Part shown: positions 23,001-34,450 of the stretch, piece by piece
Layout of the letters: every line of letters starts with the position of its first letter
Position numbering within the stretch: position 1 is the stretch's first letter
From: Paralichthys olivaceus
Taxonomy: Eukaryota > Chordata > Actinopteri > Pleuronectiformes > Paralichthyidae
NCBI RefSeq assembly: GCF_024713975.1
Contig: NC_091113.1
Location: 9,312,501-9,376,500, forward strand
DNA: 64,000 nt
Direction of reading: 5' to 3'
Notes under the pieces: model-generated
The model's database searches: none
Told to the model about the DNA's origin: nothing
Seen by the model: the letters and a program-made list of their open reading frames with translations, nothing else
Made by a program: the position numbers and the translations under genes

Positions 23001-26000
23001 CATGTCTTGCTGTTACTGGCAGAAAATGTGCCCGTCATGTGTCCGCCTTTTCATAGACCTTTGTTAGCAGATTCCTGATGCCCGCGTGTCCTCGTATCAT
23101 TCTTTCATTCTCTGTCATGATTCTTTGTTGTCTTTTCTTCTTCCCTCTCACCACAGGCACGAATCAAGACCGCAAAGAGGCGAGTGGTGATGGCCTCCTT
23201 GTATCTGGGAACAGGTCAGCTGGAGCAGGAGCTGGTGAGAAAAGTGCCGTTTGTGTCTCTGCAGAATTTACCTGCTTTAGTTTTTCGGGCAGGTAAGAAC
23301 AATGCTGTCAAAGTGCAGACACGTGCCAAAAAAACTGGTCAGAGATGCCAGAAAATGTGAGTCAGAGTCATCTTCCAAGAAAACCGCAGTGTGGTTTGTT
23401 CAGAATGAAAATGTACTCCAGGCCAGTTACAAGGAAAGACCTCAAAATGCAAGGGTTTATGGGAATAAGGAAACCAGTGTTGGCATGTGATAGCCTGCTG
23501 TTCTTCATGCTTGGGAAGCCTAGCATAACAACGTTAACCCAGAGCAAACCGCTGTCTGGACTGATGCTCATATTCAGCTGTTTTTCACGTTTTTCCTTTT
23601 TTCTCCGTCGGCTGAGCGGCAGCAGCAGCCGAGGGGGTGAATTACAGAAAAAGGCAGAGACAAGTCAAACATGCTTAATTACACCTAAAAGTATTCTGAT
23701 CTGCTGTGACAGCTGCCAACCTCTCAGATGATGGATAACTAGAAATGTGAGTTAGAAAGGTGCAGCGAGTCCATGTGACTTGTTGTTTTCAGGCCCGGGC
23801 TTTCGCTCGTAATTCAAAACAATGACCTCTGCTCCAATCAGTAGAAGAATGTGAGCGTGGTGTGTGGTTTAGAGAGAAGAATGCAAACTGCAGGTATGGT
23901 TTCACCGTAAAGCCCGAGTCCCAGGCTCAGCTCAAAGGAGACCTGCCTGATACTGACAGTCACCTGTTGACTGTATTTACTTTAGTGCAGGCGATGAGAC
24001 TAATGTGAAAATGAAATCGAATGTTTTTCTTGAGGACGCAATAGTGCGCTAAGTACGCACACGAGCATGTGATGAGGAAAGATGAAAACTGCAAACTCGT
24101 AAACAAGACGTGAAGATGGACGTGTCTTCTCCCTCTGTACAAAAATGTATCAGAATATCTGGGATACGTTCGCCACCATGTCACATCTGCTAACTTGGAG
24201 GAGGCAGGGCTGATGGAGCCAGCCACTAGGGGGCAATCAAGACAATTTGGCTTCACTTTTTGGAAGTCATATACAGTCTATAGCAGAATCAGCTGATATA
24301 TCGCCCTGGCTGATTGTTTTTGGTCAGGCTCTATATCAGAGGTGCAGCTTTTCATTGAATTAATTATATTCAACTCCAGTTGTTGAAACTACTTTTAGTT
24401 TTAGAAACGAAGTTATTCTGGTGTAAGTCTGACACATTTCACCATCACTTTACACCTTGGATGTAAAGTAAGTATTCAGGTCATAGCTCTGATTTACAGA
24501 GCTTGAGATTCAGCTAGAAAATCAGAACACAAACATTTTCTGTCCAGATTCACCTGTAGCAGTTCAGGGAAATCTTACACGCATCATGACTCAATGCTGT
24601 TTTTCCTGTGAGCTCCCACTCATTGTCCGATTTGCCTCAGAGGAAACCTGAAGGCCTCTGAGCGCTGGTGGTGCACAGATCCCCAATGAACTCCTCTACT
24701 AAAAAGTATAATTGTTTTACTGGCGCGTTTCCGTCACTGTGGTGATGTGTCATGTTCGAATTTGGGCATCAGGTGGAGAATTTAGCCGAAGTAAAAAAAA
24801 AAAAAAAAAATTAAAAAGTTGGTGTGATACCAGGAGGCGTCTCAACATGACGCCCTCTGAGGAGAAGCTGTTTCCTCTTTGTGCAGAGTAGTTGAGCTTT
24901 TCTTAAGCTCAGTAAACAGATAATAAAAAGCAGCCAGTAGTTGATAAATCATGTCTATAACAAACTAATCAAATACCACGAGGCTTTTCCCTCTGTTGTG
25001 TGACTCTAGAAATGTTCTCAAATACACACGTGGTGTATGTGATGAATTACTTTTTTCGAATTTAAACCTTTTTTCTGATTATTTTCTCAATCAGTTAATT
25101 GTTTGGGTAATAAAGCGCCAGAAAAAAGTGAAAATGACCTTTTATAATTTCCAGTGGCTCCGGGTGACATCTATTAAGTTCTTGTTTTGAAGTCCACTTT
25201 ACAATGACACACTACAGAGAAAAATGGATTCATTCTTTTTCTTGTAAAAACAAATGGAAACGATACAGTTGAACAGGGATCTTCTTGTTAAATGGACAAA
25301 TGGTTTCTGTGAATTAGTTCCGCTTGGCACCGACAGTTAAACGCTGTAATCAAAGTGTCTCTTTGAAAGAATTTTTTTCCACAATGCAGAAAGTTGTTTT
25401 GTGTTAAACGAGGGGAACTCCGATGATTTCACATATCGAAGTTTGTTTTCGGGTCACTGAGAGTTCGGGCTGATACATGAAAGTATCAGGATCTGCAGAG
25501 GAAGCTGCAGGATTCCGATTAATGACGTGATGATGCTCTATGGAATAAAAAAAAAAAGAAGAGTATAGAGTGTTGTCTCTGGTTTTTCAGCCAAGTTGAA
25601 TTTTGACCCTTTTTCAAACTGTGCACAATGACAGTGAATCCATGCAGCACTTCTGAAATCATGTCTTGATGCTTGTTTCTTTTTTTTGTTCAGGTGGAGT
25701 GTATGGAGGAAGCTCTCCAGCGCTCACAGGACCACAGTCACTCCCCTGACCTGAAGGTCTCCATATTGCTGGACTACACCCGCGGATCACGAGGTTTGCC
25801 CCCCCCCCCCCCCCCCACTAGGTCTTTTTCAGCACAGAGCGCCGCTGACACCGTCCTGATGGTGTCTTGTGTTTGAACATGCAGGGCAGATCAACTCGAG
25901 GACCATGCTGCTGCCGCTGCTGCAGCGCTTCACCTCTCAGATGCGCGTCTCTCTGTACCACACGCCGGACCTGAGGGGGCTGCTGCGGCTGCTCGTCCCC

Positions 26001-29000
26001 CAGCGCTTCAACGAGACCATCGGCGTCCAGCACATCAAAGTGTACCTGTTCGACGACAGCATCATCATCAGCGGGTATGTCGACTTCCTGGACGAGGAGA
26101 GTTCACCTAAGTTTAGTTCTCCCTCTTCCTCCTCACCCGCTTTCTCCTTTGTTTAATCTTTCTCTGCCCCATTGTACACTTACTCAATCAAAGCAAAGGT
26201 GTTACCCGTCGTTTCTGGGAAGTGTTCTCCGCACACATTTGAACTTATACCAAGAAAATGGAGAACGGTGGGTGTGCTCAGGGCCTGTTTTGTGTTCATC
26301 TGTGCTTTCCACTTCATTTCACCTCAGGACACAAAATGGGACACGCTGTTCACAGTGACGAGTCGACATAAACACTGTTACACATTTCAGGTGATAGATA
26401 CAACCATTAGAGCATAAGAGAAATTCCACTTCAGCTTGTCACATCAGTCAGTCATGTGGAAATGTGCTCTTGGCTTCTTGACAGATTATTGGATTCACAA
26501 CCTGTTTCTGTTGTACAAACAAAGGGCGGAGTTGCTTTTGATTCATTTTCACTTTTCACACAGGATCCTTCAGACACTTGTGAAGTTGAGACCTGAACAA
26601 TAGACTTTTATGGCTGACTAACTCTCAAACACACTCCAAAGGGAAGACACTAAATAGCATAGAGACAAATCATAATGCAGCATTCCTCGTAGGAGCTGAA
26701 AGTTTCATTCATTCATTCAAAAAAAAAGAATCCTGATTGTTTTGCTGTGAAAATCACAAGTGTATATGTTGAGCTGATCTGACATGCAAAGGACGTGTGA
26801 AAAGACAGTTCCACTATGTTCCGGATATGTAACCTGGCTCCTTGGTTCTTCAACAAAAATAACCTGTTGTGATTAAAGTTGAATTCCTTGTCAATAAGAT
26901 GGCTCGTACATCTTCAGTTTACACACAACAAGAAGTGTTAACACAACATCTACACTTTGAGCAGCTGATCCAGGACAGGGATCCAAGGTCAAACTTGCCA
27001 ATGGGTCCATGTTTGCAAGACTAAAGGGAAGATGAGCAAAAAAAATATCCTTTCGCATCTATCAGACATTTATTTCTTTTTTTCCCCAGCTGGAGTTTAT
27101 AGTTACACTTCAGATAAACCTGGTTATGCTCCTTGTTTTCTTAAAATCCGTCCCCCTCCCTCATTTTTCAGGGCCAACCTGAGCGACTCGTACTTCACCA
27201 ACAGACAGGACCGCTACGTGCTGCTGGAGAACTGCAGGGAGGTCGCTGACTTCTTCTCCGACCTGGTGGAGGCCGTGGGGGACGTTTCCCTGCAACTGCG
27301 GCCCGACGACTCAGTCACCATGCTGGAGGGCATGGTGCACCCGTACAAAGGTAAGAAATCGAACGTGTGTGTGCCCACAGACGAATGTTTACCCCCTAAC
27401 ATGTTTTGACACCTCATGTTCAGTTAGGGTGGCAGGGTTCCGATTTTTAACTATAGAGGAGACGAAGGATTTTGCTAATGGAGCTTGAAAGCTTAGACAG
27501 GCGAATAAATGATGGTTGGACTGTGCGTGTGTGCGTGCGTGCTGTGTGCAGTTAGATAGCTGTAGAGAGCTCTTGCGGTTGGCTAGCCATGCAGCCGGAT
27601 GTGAAATTGTCAGGATTTTCTCTGTATACACACACAAACACACACTCGAGCTCGTACAGTGTGTCCGTAACTCGAGCGCGGACTGCCAGGATGTTAGTTT
27701 GAGGGATGAATGACATCATGTCTGCAGGACTGCACCGCCGTGGTAACAAACACCAGGAATAGAGTTGTGATGTCAGTGTGTTGCTGGAAGACGATACGTA
27801 GTGGGAACTGCAACACACGCACACACAAACACACTAGTAAAATTAATGAAATGTAATTTGTAAGGACAGAAATATAACGAGTGAGTGGCAGTTAAACCCA
27901 TTTAATGGTTTCTGTGTCCCCTCGTAGGAACGTGCACGTGCGTCTGTACATACTTGGGTTGTGCTACACCCACTTACCCATAACCCAGAGTGCACTGTGA
28001 CCCAGTGAACAGTTTGTCCCAGTCCCACTCCCACTTATCTCTGTCTGTGTGTAAACTAATTTCGTTCTTTTTATATCCCCACGGCAACCAGACAACAGAC
28101 AGGATTTCTCAGCGGCGGCGAGGGCACGCATCATGGAGGTCATGAACACGGCACACACGAAGCAGCGGCTCCTGAACCGGTCAGAGGACTCCGAGGACGA
28201 GGGGATGAGCGAGGGGGAGGAGGACACGTGGGTGTTCCCTCTGGTGCAGATGAAACCTCTGGGCATCCAGGTGGACGAGCAGGTCACACAGGTGAAGCAA
28301 CCGACGACCTCTTCTCATTGGCCGAGTCATAAACACGTGTTTTGCTGCTGAACACTGATAAAGCTTTGCTGAAGTTGACCTTTCACCATGTTTTTCTTAA
28401 CTAGTCATAAACATCATGTTTTGAACGTGACCAATTATTTTATTCAAGGTTTATTAGTCACATATCCTGGAAATGAGCACAATGAGCTCTGGGGCAGTAA
28501 AGTACCCATGCACTGTTAATGTTTAACATTTACAATTTGGCATCTGGATTTTCTTACTTGATTCAAAAATATGATGTGATTTTCAACTTCACTTTTAAGT
28601 TGTAAAGTTTTTAAAGTCATAATTATTTTTGGTACAGCGATAAACTGTAAATCACTTGTTTTAATAATGACAGTAATAACCAATCATTTCCACATTTTTC
28701 AATACAAATAACAACAGTGATAGAATAATAAACACAAATTTTGATCTCTGATCAACCTAAATTTGAATAAAAAACGGTAACAGGAACAGTGACTTATAAA
28801 ATGTCCTAATGTGTTAAACAGGATGTTATTAAATCAACAAATCATCCTGATAATAGATATTAGACCATATGGTCCATAAGCTCTATAATGACTTTGTGTG
28901 TTCAGCTGTAATTAAACATTAACAGCCATCTCTTTGCCGCAGTTGATTTCATATCAGTTCTGTTTTCACAATGTCAGGAACTAGAAACACGCCTGTAACT

Positions 29001-30363
29001 TCCACTTCCTGTCTCTCTCCGAACCTCCAGCGCTTGCTGACAGACGCGGGGCCGGACTCCACCGTTTTCCTAACGTCGGGCTACTTCAACCTGACGCGGG
29101 CGTACATGCGGCTGGTGCTCGGAGCCGGGACCAACTATCGCATCCTAACCGCCTCCCCCGAGGTTAACGGCTTCTTTGGGGCCAAGGGCGTCGCCGGAGC
29201 GATCCCCGCCGCGTACGTCCACATCGCCAGGCAGTTTTACAACCAGGTGTGCCAGTTGGGCCAACAGGAGAGGGTTCACCTGCACGAGTACCACAGGCCT
29301 CAGTGGACGTTCCACGCCAAAGGTGGGATGAAACAACAGTGCACATATTACACCTGCTGAGATCAACAGTCAGATGATGATCAGATCAGATCTGTCGATT
29401 ACTTTTCAATTTATGGTTTAGTTTAGAAAATGTCAGAAATTATAGTGTCACAGAAACCAGAGGAACATCCTCTAATCTCGTCTGATCAGCAGTTTAAAAC
29501 CCAAACGTTATTCAATTTATAATGGATTTCTTTTAAAAAAGGGAAAAAACCTGTTTGGCATCAATATTTGTAAAACGTACGGTTTGTTCTCTTTGTTTCC
29601 AAATGCATCTAAATACAATTGTATCCTCTTACAGATCTTTTTTATAAAACTTTCGATTATCCAACACTTCATGCTTCTTAAGAAATGTGTTTGTTTGGCT
29701 CAGTAAAAATAATCAAAGCACGTTACTCTCACTGTTGGTCTCCCTGCTCTGCTGTTCTTCTTGTGGTCACGGCGGTATGTAGCGTGAGAGAGGGCGGCTC
29801 GTACAGTCATTCTGTCGTAGCCTCAGGACCAGGATGTACACTCTCTCATACTTTGAGGTTTTGGATCGACACAGGGGATTTCTGCATGTGCTTCCTTTTA
29901 GTTGTGGTTAGGGCCCCGACAGAAATCCCTGCTGGAAGCGGCTCACTAAAGAATTTACCTCACTGCCCTTTTCCTCTCCTGCAGGTCTGTGGTATTACCT
30001 CCAGGGGCAGGATCGGCCCTGCCTCACTCTAATTGGCTCCCCCAATTTCGGTTACCGCTCGGTTCACCGTGACCTGGAGGCCCAAATCGCCATAGTAACA
30101 GAGAATGAGGAGCTGCAGAGCCAGCTGCAGGAGGTTGGACATTTCAGTTTTTTTGTGTGTGTCTCCAACCGCAGTGAGAAATGATGATGACGAATGAGTG
30201 AGTAAATCTTTACTGAGCACACACCTGTGTATTAATCTCTCAGGAGCAGGAGACGTTGTATCAGCGCTCCAGCGAGGTGTCCAGCTCCACGTTCGAGCGG
30301 CCGGACCGCCACGTCAAGCTGTGGGTGAAACTCGTCACCCCCCTCATCAAGAATTTCTTCTGA
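16934..30363 (+). CDS. pgs1: Phosphatidylglycerophosphate synthase 1, mitochondrial (10 coding exons)
   Basis: Converts CDP-diacylglycerol and glycerol-3-phosphate to phosphatidylglycerophosphate, the committed step toward cardiolipin, in mitochondria. Exons are 16934-17049, 21487-21700, 23157-23234, 25694-25793, 25885-26074, 27172-27350, 28092-28291, 29031-29322, 29985-30133 and 30244-30363. All phases join, giving 545 aa (human about 556). The N-terminus (MAAPMSWRRLVNS, then Arg-rich) suits a mitochondrial presequence. It belongs to the phospholipase D superfamily. The first HKD motif, HIKVYLFD, is at residues 219-226. The second, HAKGLWYYL (454-462), lacks the Asp, as I recall is usual for this family, and is followed by GSPNFGYRS. 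An acidic linker (residues 323-337) replaces a different linker in mammals. The C-terminus TPLIKNFF is conserved. It is head to head with socs3 and convergent with cyth1. Confidence 0.97.
17878..18030. repeat. Dispersed repeat, GGGCTGCAACCAAT family fragment
   Basis: It starts AGGGCTGCAACCAATTTTTC, a diverged form of the common teleost word GGGCTGCAACTAA.GATTATTTT. Related fragments are at about 25060-25190, 42975-43230 and 61220-61520. Confidence 0.45.
20990..21130 (-). repeat. Dispersed repeat, ATCTCAACAACTA family, antisense fragment
   Basis: The minus strand reads AATGTCTCAGCAGCTATTGG, then ATGGATCACTGTGAAATT. This matches the repeat at 5865-6200 in the opposite orientation. It lies in pgs1 intron 1. 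Confidence 0.5.
21487..21700 (+). CDS. pgs1: pgs1 exon 2
   Basis: Acceptor TTTCCTCCAG, donor ATGAAG|GTCAGT, 214 nt. It encodes residues 39-110, with the hydrophobic SSVLLLAPLLAEA segment followed by the start of the catalytic region up to TSPDQFYQAMK. Confidence 0.93.
21701..23156 (+). other. pgs1 intron 2
   Basis: 1.46 kb, AT-rich. I see no recognisable gene or named repeat. Confidence 0.8.
23157..23234 (+). CDS. pgs1: pgs1 exon 3
   Basis: 78 nt, phase 0 at both ends, between CCACAG and GTGAGA. It encodes ARIKTAKRRVVMASLYLGTG and the following QLEQEL, near identical to mammalian PGS1. Confidence 0.95.
23235..25693 (+). other. pgs1 intron 3
   Basis: 2.46 kb. It contains two adjacent repeat fragments at about 24150-24335, a poly(A) run near 24795-24811 and a GGGCTGCAACTAA-family fragment at about 25060-25190. 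No exon found. Confidence 0.8.
24150..24335 (+). repeat. Dispersed repeat, TTTGGCTTCACTTTT family, copy 2, next to a second repeat
   Basis: Positions up to about 24285 match copy 1 at 4075-4185. Directly after it, GCTGATATATCGCCCTGGCTG resembles the inverted core of the repeat at 14776-15190. Two families therefore abut within 200 bp. Confidence 0.5.
25694..25793 (+). CDS. pgs1: pgs1 exon 4
   Basis: 100 nt after TTTGTTCAG, ending TCACGAG|GTTTGC. It encodes VECMEEALQRSQ through LDYTRGSR. The donor is weak beyond GT and is followed at once by an 18-C tract. Confidence 0.93.
25799..25816 (+). repeat. Poly(C) tract just after a splice donor
   Basis: Eighteen C residues starting at intron position +6 of the 91-bp pgs1 intron 4. 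Confidence 0.95.
25885..26074 (+). CDS. pgs1: pgs1 exon 5
   Basis: 190 nt between CATGCAG and GTATGT. It encodes NSRTMLLPLLQRF and the first HKD motif, HIKVYLFD. Codon use is strongly GC3-rich. Confidence 0.96.
26075..27171 (+). other. pgs1 intron 5
   Basis: 1.1 kb. No exon or clear repeat recognised. Confidence 0.8.
27172..27350 (+). CDS. pgs1: pgs1 exon 6
   Basis: 179 nt after CATTTTTCAG, ending TACAAAG|GTAAGA. It completes SGANLSDSYFTNRQDRY, the second half of the first active-site region, and runs to GMVHPYK. Confidence 0.96.
27351..28091 (+). other. pgs1 intron 6
   Basis: 741 bp with short CA/TG stretches. No exon recognised. Confidence 0.8.
28092..28291 (+). CDS. pgs1: pgs1 exon 7
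   Basis: 200 nt after GCAACCAG, ending ACACAG|GTGAAG. It contains the acidic stretch SEDSEDEGMSEGEED and the conserved VFPLVQMKPLGIQVDE. Confidence 0.94.
28292..29030 (+). other. pgs1 intron 7
   Basis: 739 bp, AT-rich, nothing recognised. Confidence 0.8.
29031..29322 (+). CDS. pgs1: pgs1 exon 8
   Basis: 292 nt after AACCTCCAG, ending GCCAAAG|GTGGGA. It encodes TSGYFNLTRAYM, PEVNGFFGAKGVAGAIPAAY and the start of the second HKD motif, FHAK. Confidence 0.96.
29323..29984 (+). other. pgs1 intron 8
   Basis: 662 bp. A possible diverged repeat lies at about 29365-29600. No exon found. Confidence 0.75.
29985..30133 (+). CDS. pgs1: pgs1 exon 9
   Basis: 149 nt after CTCCTGCAG, ending CAGGAG|GTTGGA. 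It encodes GLWYYLQGQ and IGSPNFGYRSVHRDLEAQIA, the second active-site region. Confidence 0.95.
30244..30363 (+). CDS. pgs1: pgs1 exon 10 (C-terminus)
   Basis: After TCTCAG, 120 nt to TGA. It encodes EQETLYQRSSEVSSSTFERP and ends VTPLIKNFF, the conserved C-terminus. A possible donor, CATCAG|GTGCAA, lies 12 nt after the stop. Confidence 0.95.
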   Translation, partial: EQETLYQRSSEVSSSTFERPDRHVKLWVKLVTPLIKNFF

Positions 30364-32749
30364 GACGCCATCAGGTGCAAACACACACACAGACACATGC
30401 ATACTCACTTAACATGAAAAAAAATCTGATTCGTTTATTTCCTGTTTAATTTATTAATTTGAGTTTTTAATATTTCAGAATATTGTTAAAAAAAATGTAT
30501 GGAAGTTGAAAGAGTCTATTAATCAAAATCATATAAAGTAAATTTCCTAGATGGGAACATGTTTAAACTATAAATATGGAGTTTATATATATATATAACA
30601 GGATTTCACAATTTCCACAACCAGTAGTAATAAATAAAAAAAGATAATTCAAAGTTGAAAAAAACCGGAGTTCTTATTTTAAAGGACGGAAAGGCTTGCT
30701 CTTGTGTTTTTATTCAGATTCTGTCTGTGATTTTTGCCTAGTTGACAAAATACAGCCTTGAAAACACACAAACACTCACTTGCAGTAAAACAGGCCGTGG
30801 CTTCTTAGAAATGTCTGCAGTCATTGTGGCCAGTCCCAAATCACAGGTCCCGTCCTCGTCTTCCCAGCAGCCCCAGAAATCACACAAGTGAGAGCTGGGA
30901 CGTCGTGCCGGCTGATTCACTCCTGTCAAGAAGTGAGTCAGCACGTTGTTATGACGATGATCTGTCAGTGTGGTCTGCGCTTCCCCGAGTCCTGTCAGGA
31001 CTTGGCGAGATGGAGTCAGAGGCATCATCGGCCCTGAAACAGAGTCAAGAGACAAAGTTTTTATTTAAGGTGGAGATAAAAAAAAAAAATAAGTAAAAGT
31101 ACTGCTGAATCTGAGAGGAAGATAAATTGATTTTACAAACTCAACTTGTTGCCAGAGGGGAAACTGTCAAGATCTCCGCTGCAGATTGAGGGAAAGCTAC
31201 TCAGCAGTAGTTGTTTTGTTTTTTTTCCAGTTTCTGAGAAGAGGAAGTGTCGCGGGCTGGGTAATGACGGTAAATGGGTGGTGTCTTATCACTACCTGGA
31301 CAGAAAAGAAAAAAAAGGGTGTTATCTGTTGCCAGAAGGAAACAGATGTAAATAGATCAACTGTCACAGGCCTGAGATGATGATGATGTGATTCACAAAT
31401 ATGCACAGAACAAAGGAAAAAATTCATACTGAACAAAAGCACATTTTGATCCATTTTATCTTGAGGAGAAATCCTCCTGTTAGCGGAAGGATGGCGCTGA
31501 CACGCAGCAGCTGGTCTGGGAGGCGACTCAGAGATGATCCCCTGCTGAAAGTCACGTTGACCTTTTTAAAGTATTTAGTTAACAATGATACGACAAGAAT
31601 CTGGAGTTACAAACCTTTACTGATGCACTGACTGAGAGAAACAGCTTGTAATTTAAAAGTATAGCTGTTGTTTTCTTCATTGGGTTATTTGATTCAAGGA
31701 TGTTGTTTAGTTTTTATTTTAGCAGCTTTCCCCCTGTTGGAACTTTGGGGTAAAGACAGTTTGGAGGAGAAACCTTGTTTGACCTCTGGAGCCATTTAAA
31801 GACAAAGCTGGTGATTTTCTGCATTTTCTGTATTTTCAACAAATCCGGTGAAAGGACGACAACCACCAATAAATCAATGGATCTGATAAGTATCTTCTGT
31901 GTAGACAGAGCCTGACTTATCTGTTTCCTCTGTGCCTCAAAGTGTCACTGATAAAACATGAGACGTACTCCTCTGGGTGTCGTCTTCCTTCGGCAAACAT
32001 GACATTTGTTTTTTTTTGTTTTAATCACACACACTTTGTTTATTAGTTTTCACCATGGATGATAAGTAAAGATGGGCTGGTCTAAAAGTATTCATTGATG
32101 GATTTGACTCTTTTTTAATGATTTAATTTAATTGAAAATAAGAAAAACACATAACATAAACCGTTCAATACAAAAGAGTAAATTAACACAAAATAAATAA
32201 AACATAACTTTTCTACTTATTCGACCTTGATGGAAAACAACCAGTGGGAGTTTTTTGTTCGTCGAGCAGCTCTACGATGTGTGATCTGTTTATTTTATCG
32301 CTTACGTCTTTGTTTTCCTGGAAAAAACTCAACAACAGCCTTGCCGGTTAAAAGGATAAAAGGTCGTCTATTGTTAGAAGCCTGTGACAAAAGGCTGGAG
32401 CGTCTCCAGACCGAAGGGTTCGCACACAGCTCACATCCCACCACCGACATCAGTCCTGGTTCAACAGGCTCCTGTGTTTGAGATGGAGCTCACTGCCCTC
32501 TAGTGGCTCAACTGCAGTTTCAGACAATGAACTAGTCCCAATGTGTGGCTCTAATTCAGAGGTTTAAGTTTGAATTATATATTAATGTAAAACTGAATTT
32601 CTTCATTAAACAAACAAAAAAAAGATTTGACTTTGTGTTCTGGGAAACTGATTAGATTAATATATTTCTTATATAGATATTATTATATATTATATTTTAT
32701 AAGCCTGTTTAAAAACAAAACTAATAATACATTTTCTTTGTGTTTTCAG

Positions 32750-33435
32750 GAGAAAGATTACTTTGTATTATCTCTGTCCTGAGGTCGGAGGCTGGTCCGC
32801 TCCAGAACGAGTGCCGGGAGTCGCCCTCTTCGGCTTCACCCCGACCACTACCCTCGTCAGTGACTCACACGTGCACTCACACACACTCACACGAGCAGAG
32901 AGAAGTGGTGAATCCTCATTTTTTCATTGAAGTTCCAGATCCTGCATATCTATAACTCCGTTATTAACTCGTCATTCTGTGGATTTCTGGTTTCGCATGA
33001 TTGACTACAAATATTTAAAAAGAAAAAACTACTTCTCCTCCTGTGCGCACATGCCTACAGGTTTATGTTGCATGTATAAGAAAGCAATAGAGACTGGAAT
33101 CAGTGTGTCCCCGATGTAATTGAGGTGAACAGACGGGTGTGGTGAAGAATAACGATTCCTCAAGGAGCCTTAATCACAGTTTTTAAGAGATCGGAGTGTG
33201 TTTACAGCTCTGCCCACAGCAGTAATCAAAGTTTAACTGTACAGTGTCTGTGTGTTATTATCTTTGTAAATTAAAGGATGAAGTGCTGAGTTTTTACATC
33301 ACTCTGAATGTGTGTTTTTAATTCGGCACAAAGGATGATTTTTACCGATGATTTTTATGTTTTTTTTTAGGGGTAAAAGATACGAAAAAGGGTTTGAGAT
33401 ATTTTCATTGAGAAAATAAAATGAAAAACTAAATC
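32750..33435 (+). other. Candidate spliced pgs1 3' UTR exon
   Basis: A strong acceptor, TTTCTTTGTGTTTTCAG, ends at 32749. The following DNA is non-coding and ends near ATTAAA (about 33271) and AATAAA (33415). It could be joined to the donor CATCAG|GTGCAA at about 30375/30376. The junction would lie 12 nt after the stop, so it should not trigger nonsense-mediated decay. Confidence 0.3.
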
Positions 33436-33829
33436 AGAGTCAAATGTTGGTTTGTTTGGTTTTAATGAGACAAACTTAAAACAATAAATTACAAGAAATC
33501 TGGATGAATAAATATTTAGGTATTTTTGTTTTGCCTTCATTCGTATGAACAGTGCTTTGACAAAAGAGCAACAGCAGTAAGAAAACAGGCCTTAGAAAAA
33601 AAACAAGCATTTATATGAGATCAAACTAAACACTGTCGTCCAGAGGACAGAGAACCAAACTAAAGTTCATGTCTTCATTACAGTTCAGTCTGATTCTGTC
33701 CAAAGCCTCCACTCATCAAAACAGTAAACTTACTGACGTATGATTTCAGAAATGTTGTTGTAAACGTACAGTATTTGATTTATACTGTAATTGTCCAGCA
33801 TCATAAAGCACAGTAATCTTCTGTCTCTC

Positions 33830-34450
33830 AGACTGTACATAAAGATAGATGACATGCCGCTCCAGTTAGTCTCGATCACCTCCTGGTGGCTGCATATCGG
33901 TCATAAATCGCGCCTACTGTGTGGTATACCTCTTGACACCAAAATCAGTGGGTATAAACTGTTTTTTTAATGCAGCCAAATAATTTAATTGACTCTTTTC
34001 CCCGTTGGCAGTAGCAGAGTTTTCTTTTCAGTCTTTTCCTTGGTGCGTCATGTCCAATGTCACCAACGCACCGAAAACTGAGGCGCTCTCTCCCTTTGTT
34101 GTTTTGCTAAAATAGTACGTTCAACCATGTTTCTCGGTTCCACCACTGCCGATCAGAGCTGGACTCGATTGAAACCTGTGTCTACTCCACAGGCATTAGA
34201 CCCAGGAGTGAGTGTGGATTGAATCCATTCCCACTGCAGACAAAAGCCAGATGTTAGTGGGTGTTTCGACCAGTGGAAAAGGGGTTTTACTGGGTGGGGT
34301 GTGAGCCCGCTCCAGACAATGATCATTACTGCGCAGACTCTGACTCCAAATGTTCAAGACAGCGACATTCTTATCCGGGATAGTTGAGCTTCATTTCTAG
34401 ATAGTGGGAGGACGTGGAGACGTGTTGTCCATCTTTAATTACAGTCTGTG
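33830..34450. repeat. Dispersed repeat, CTCCAAATG / TTGTCCATCTTT family
   Basis: The words CTGCGCAGACTCTGACTCCAAATG (near 34335) and TTGTCCATCTTTAATTACAGT (near 34427) recur in modified form at about 39200-39310 and 58835-58970. They form a repeat family running in the same direction in all three places. Confidence 0.5.

Noticed and set aside
29311-30011. Second HKD motif of pgs1 lacking Asp as a sign of an inactive enzyme
   Set aside because: As far as I recall, the human protein also lacks this Asp at the same place, so it is normal for the family.
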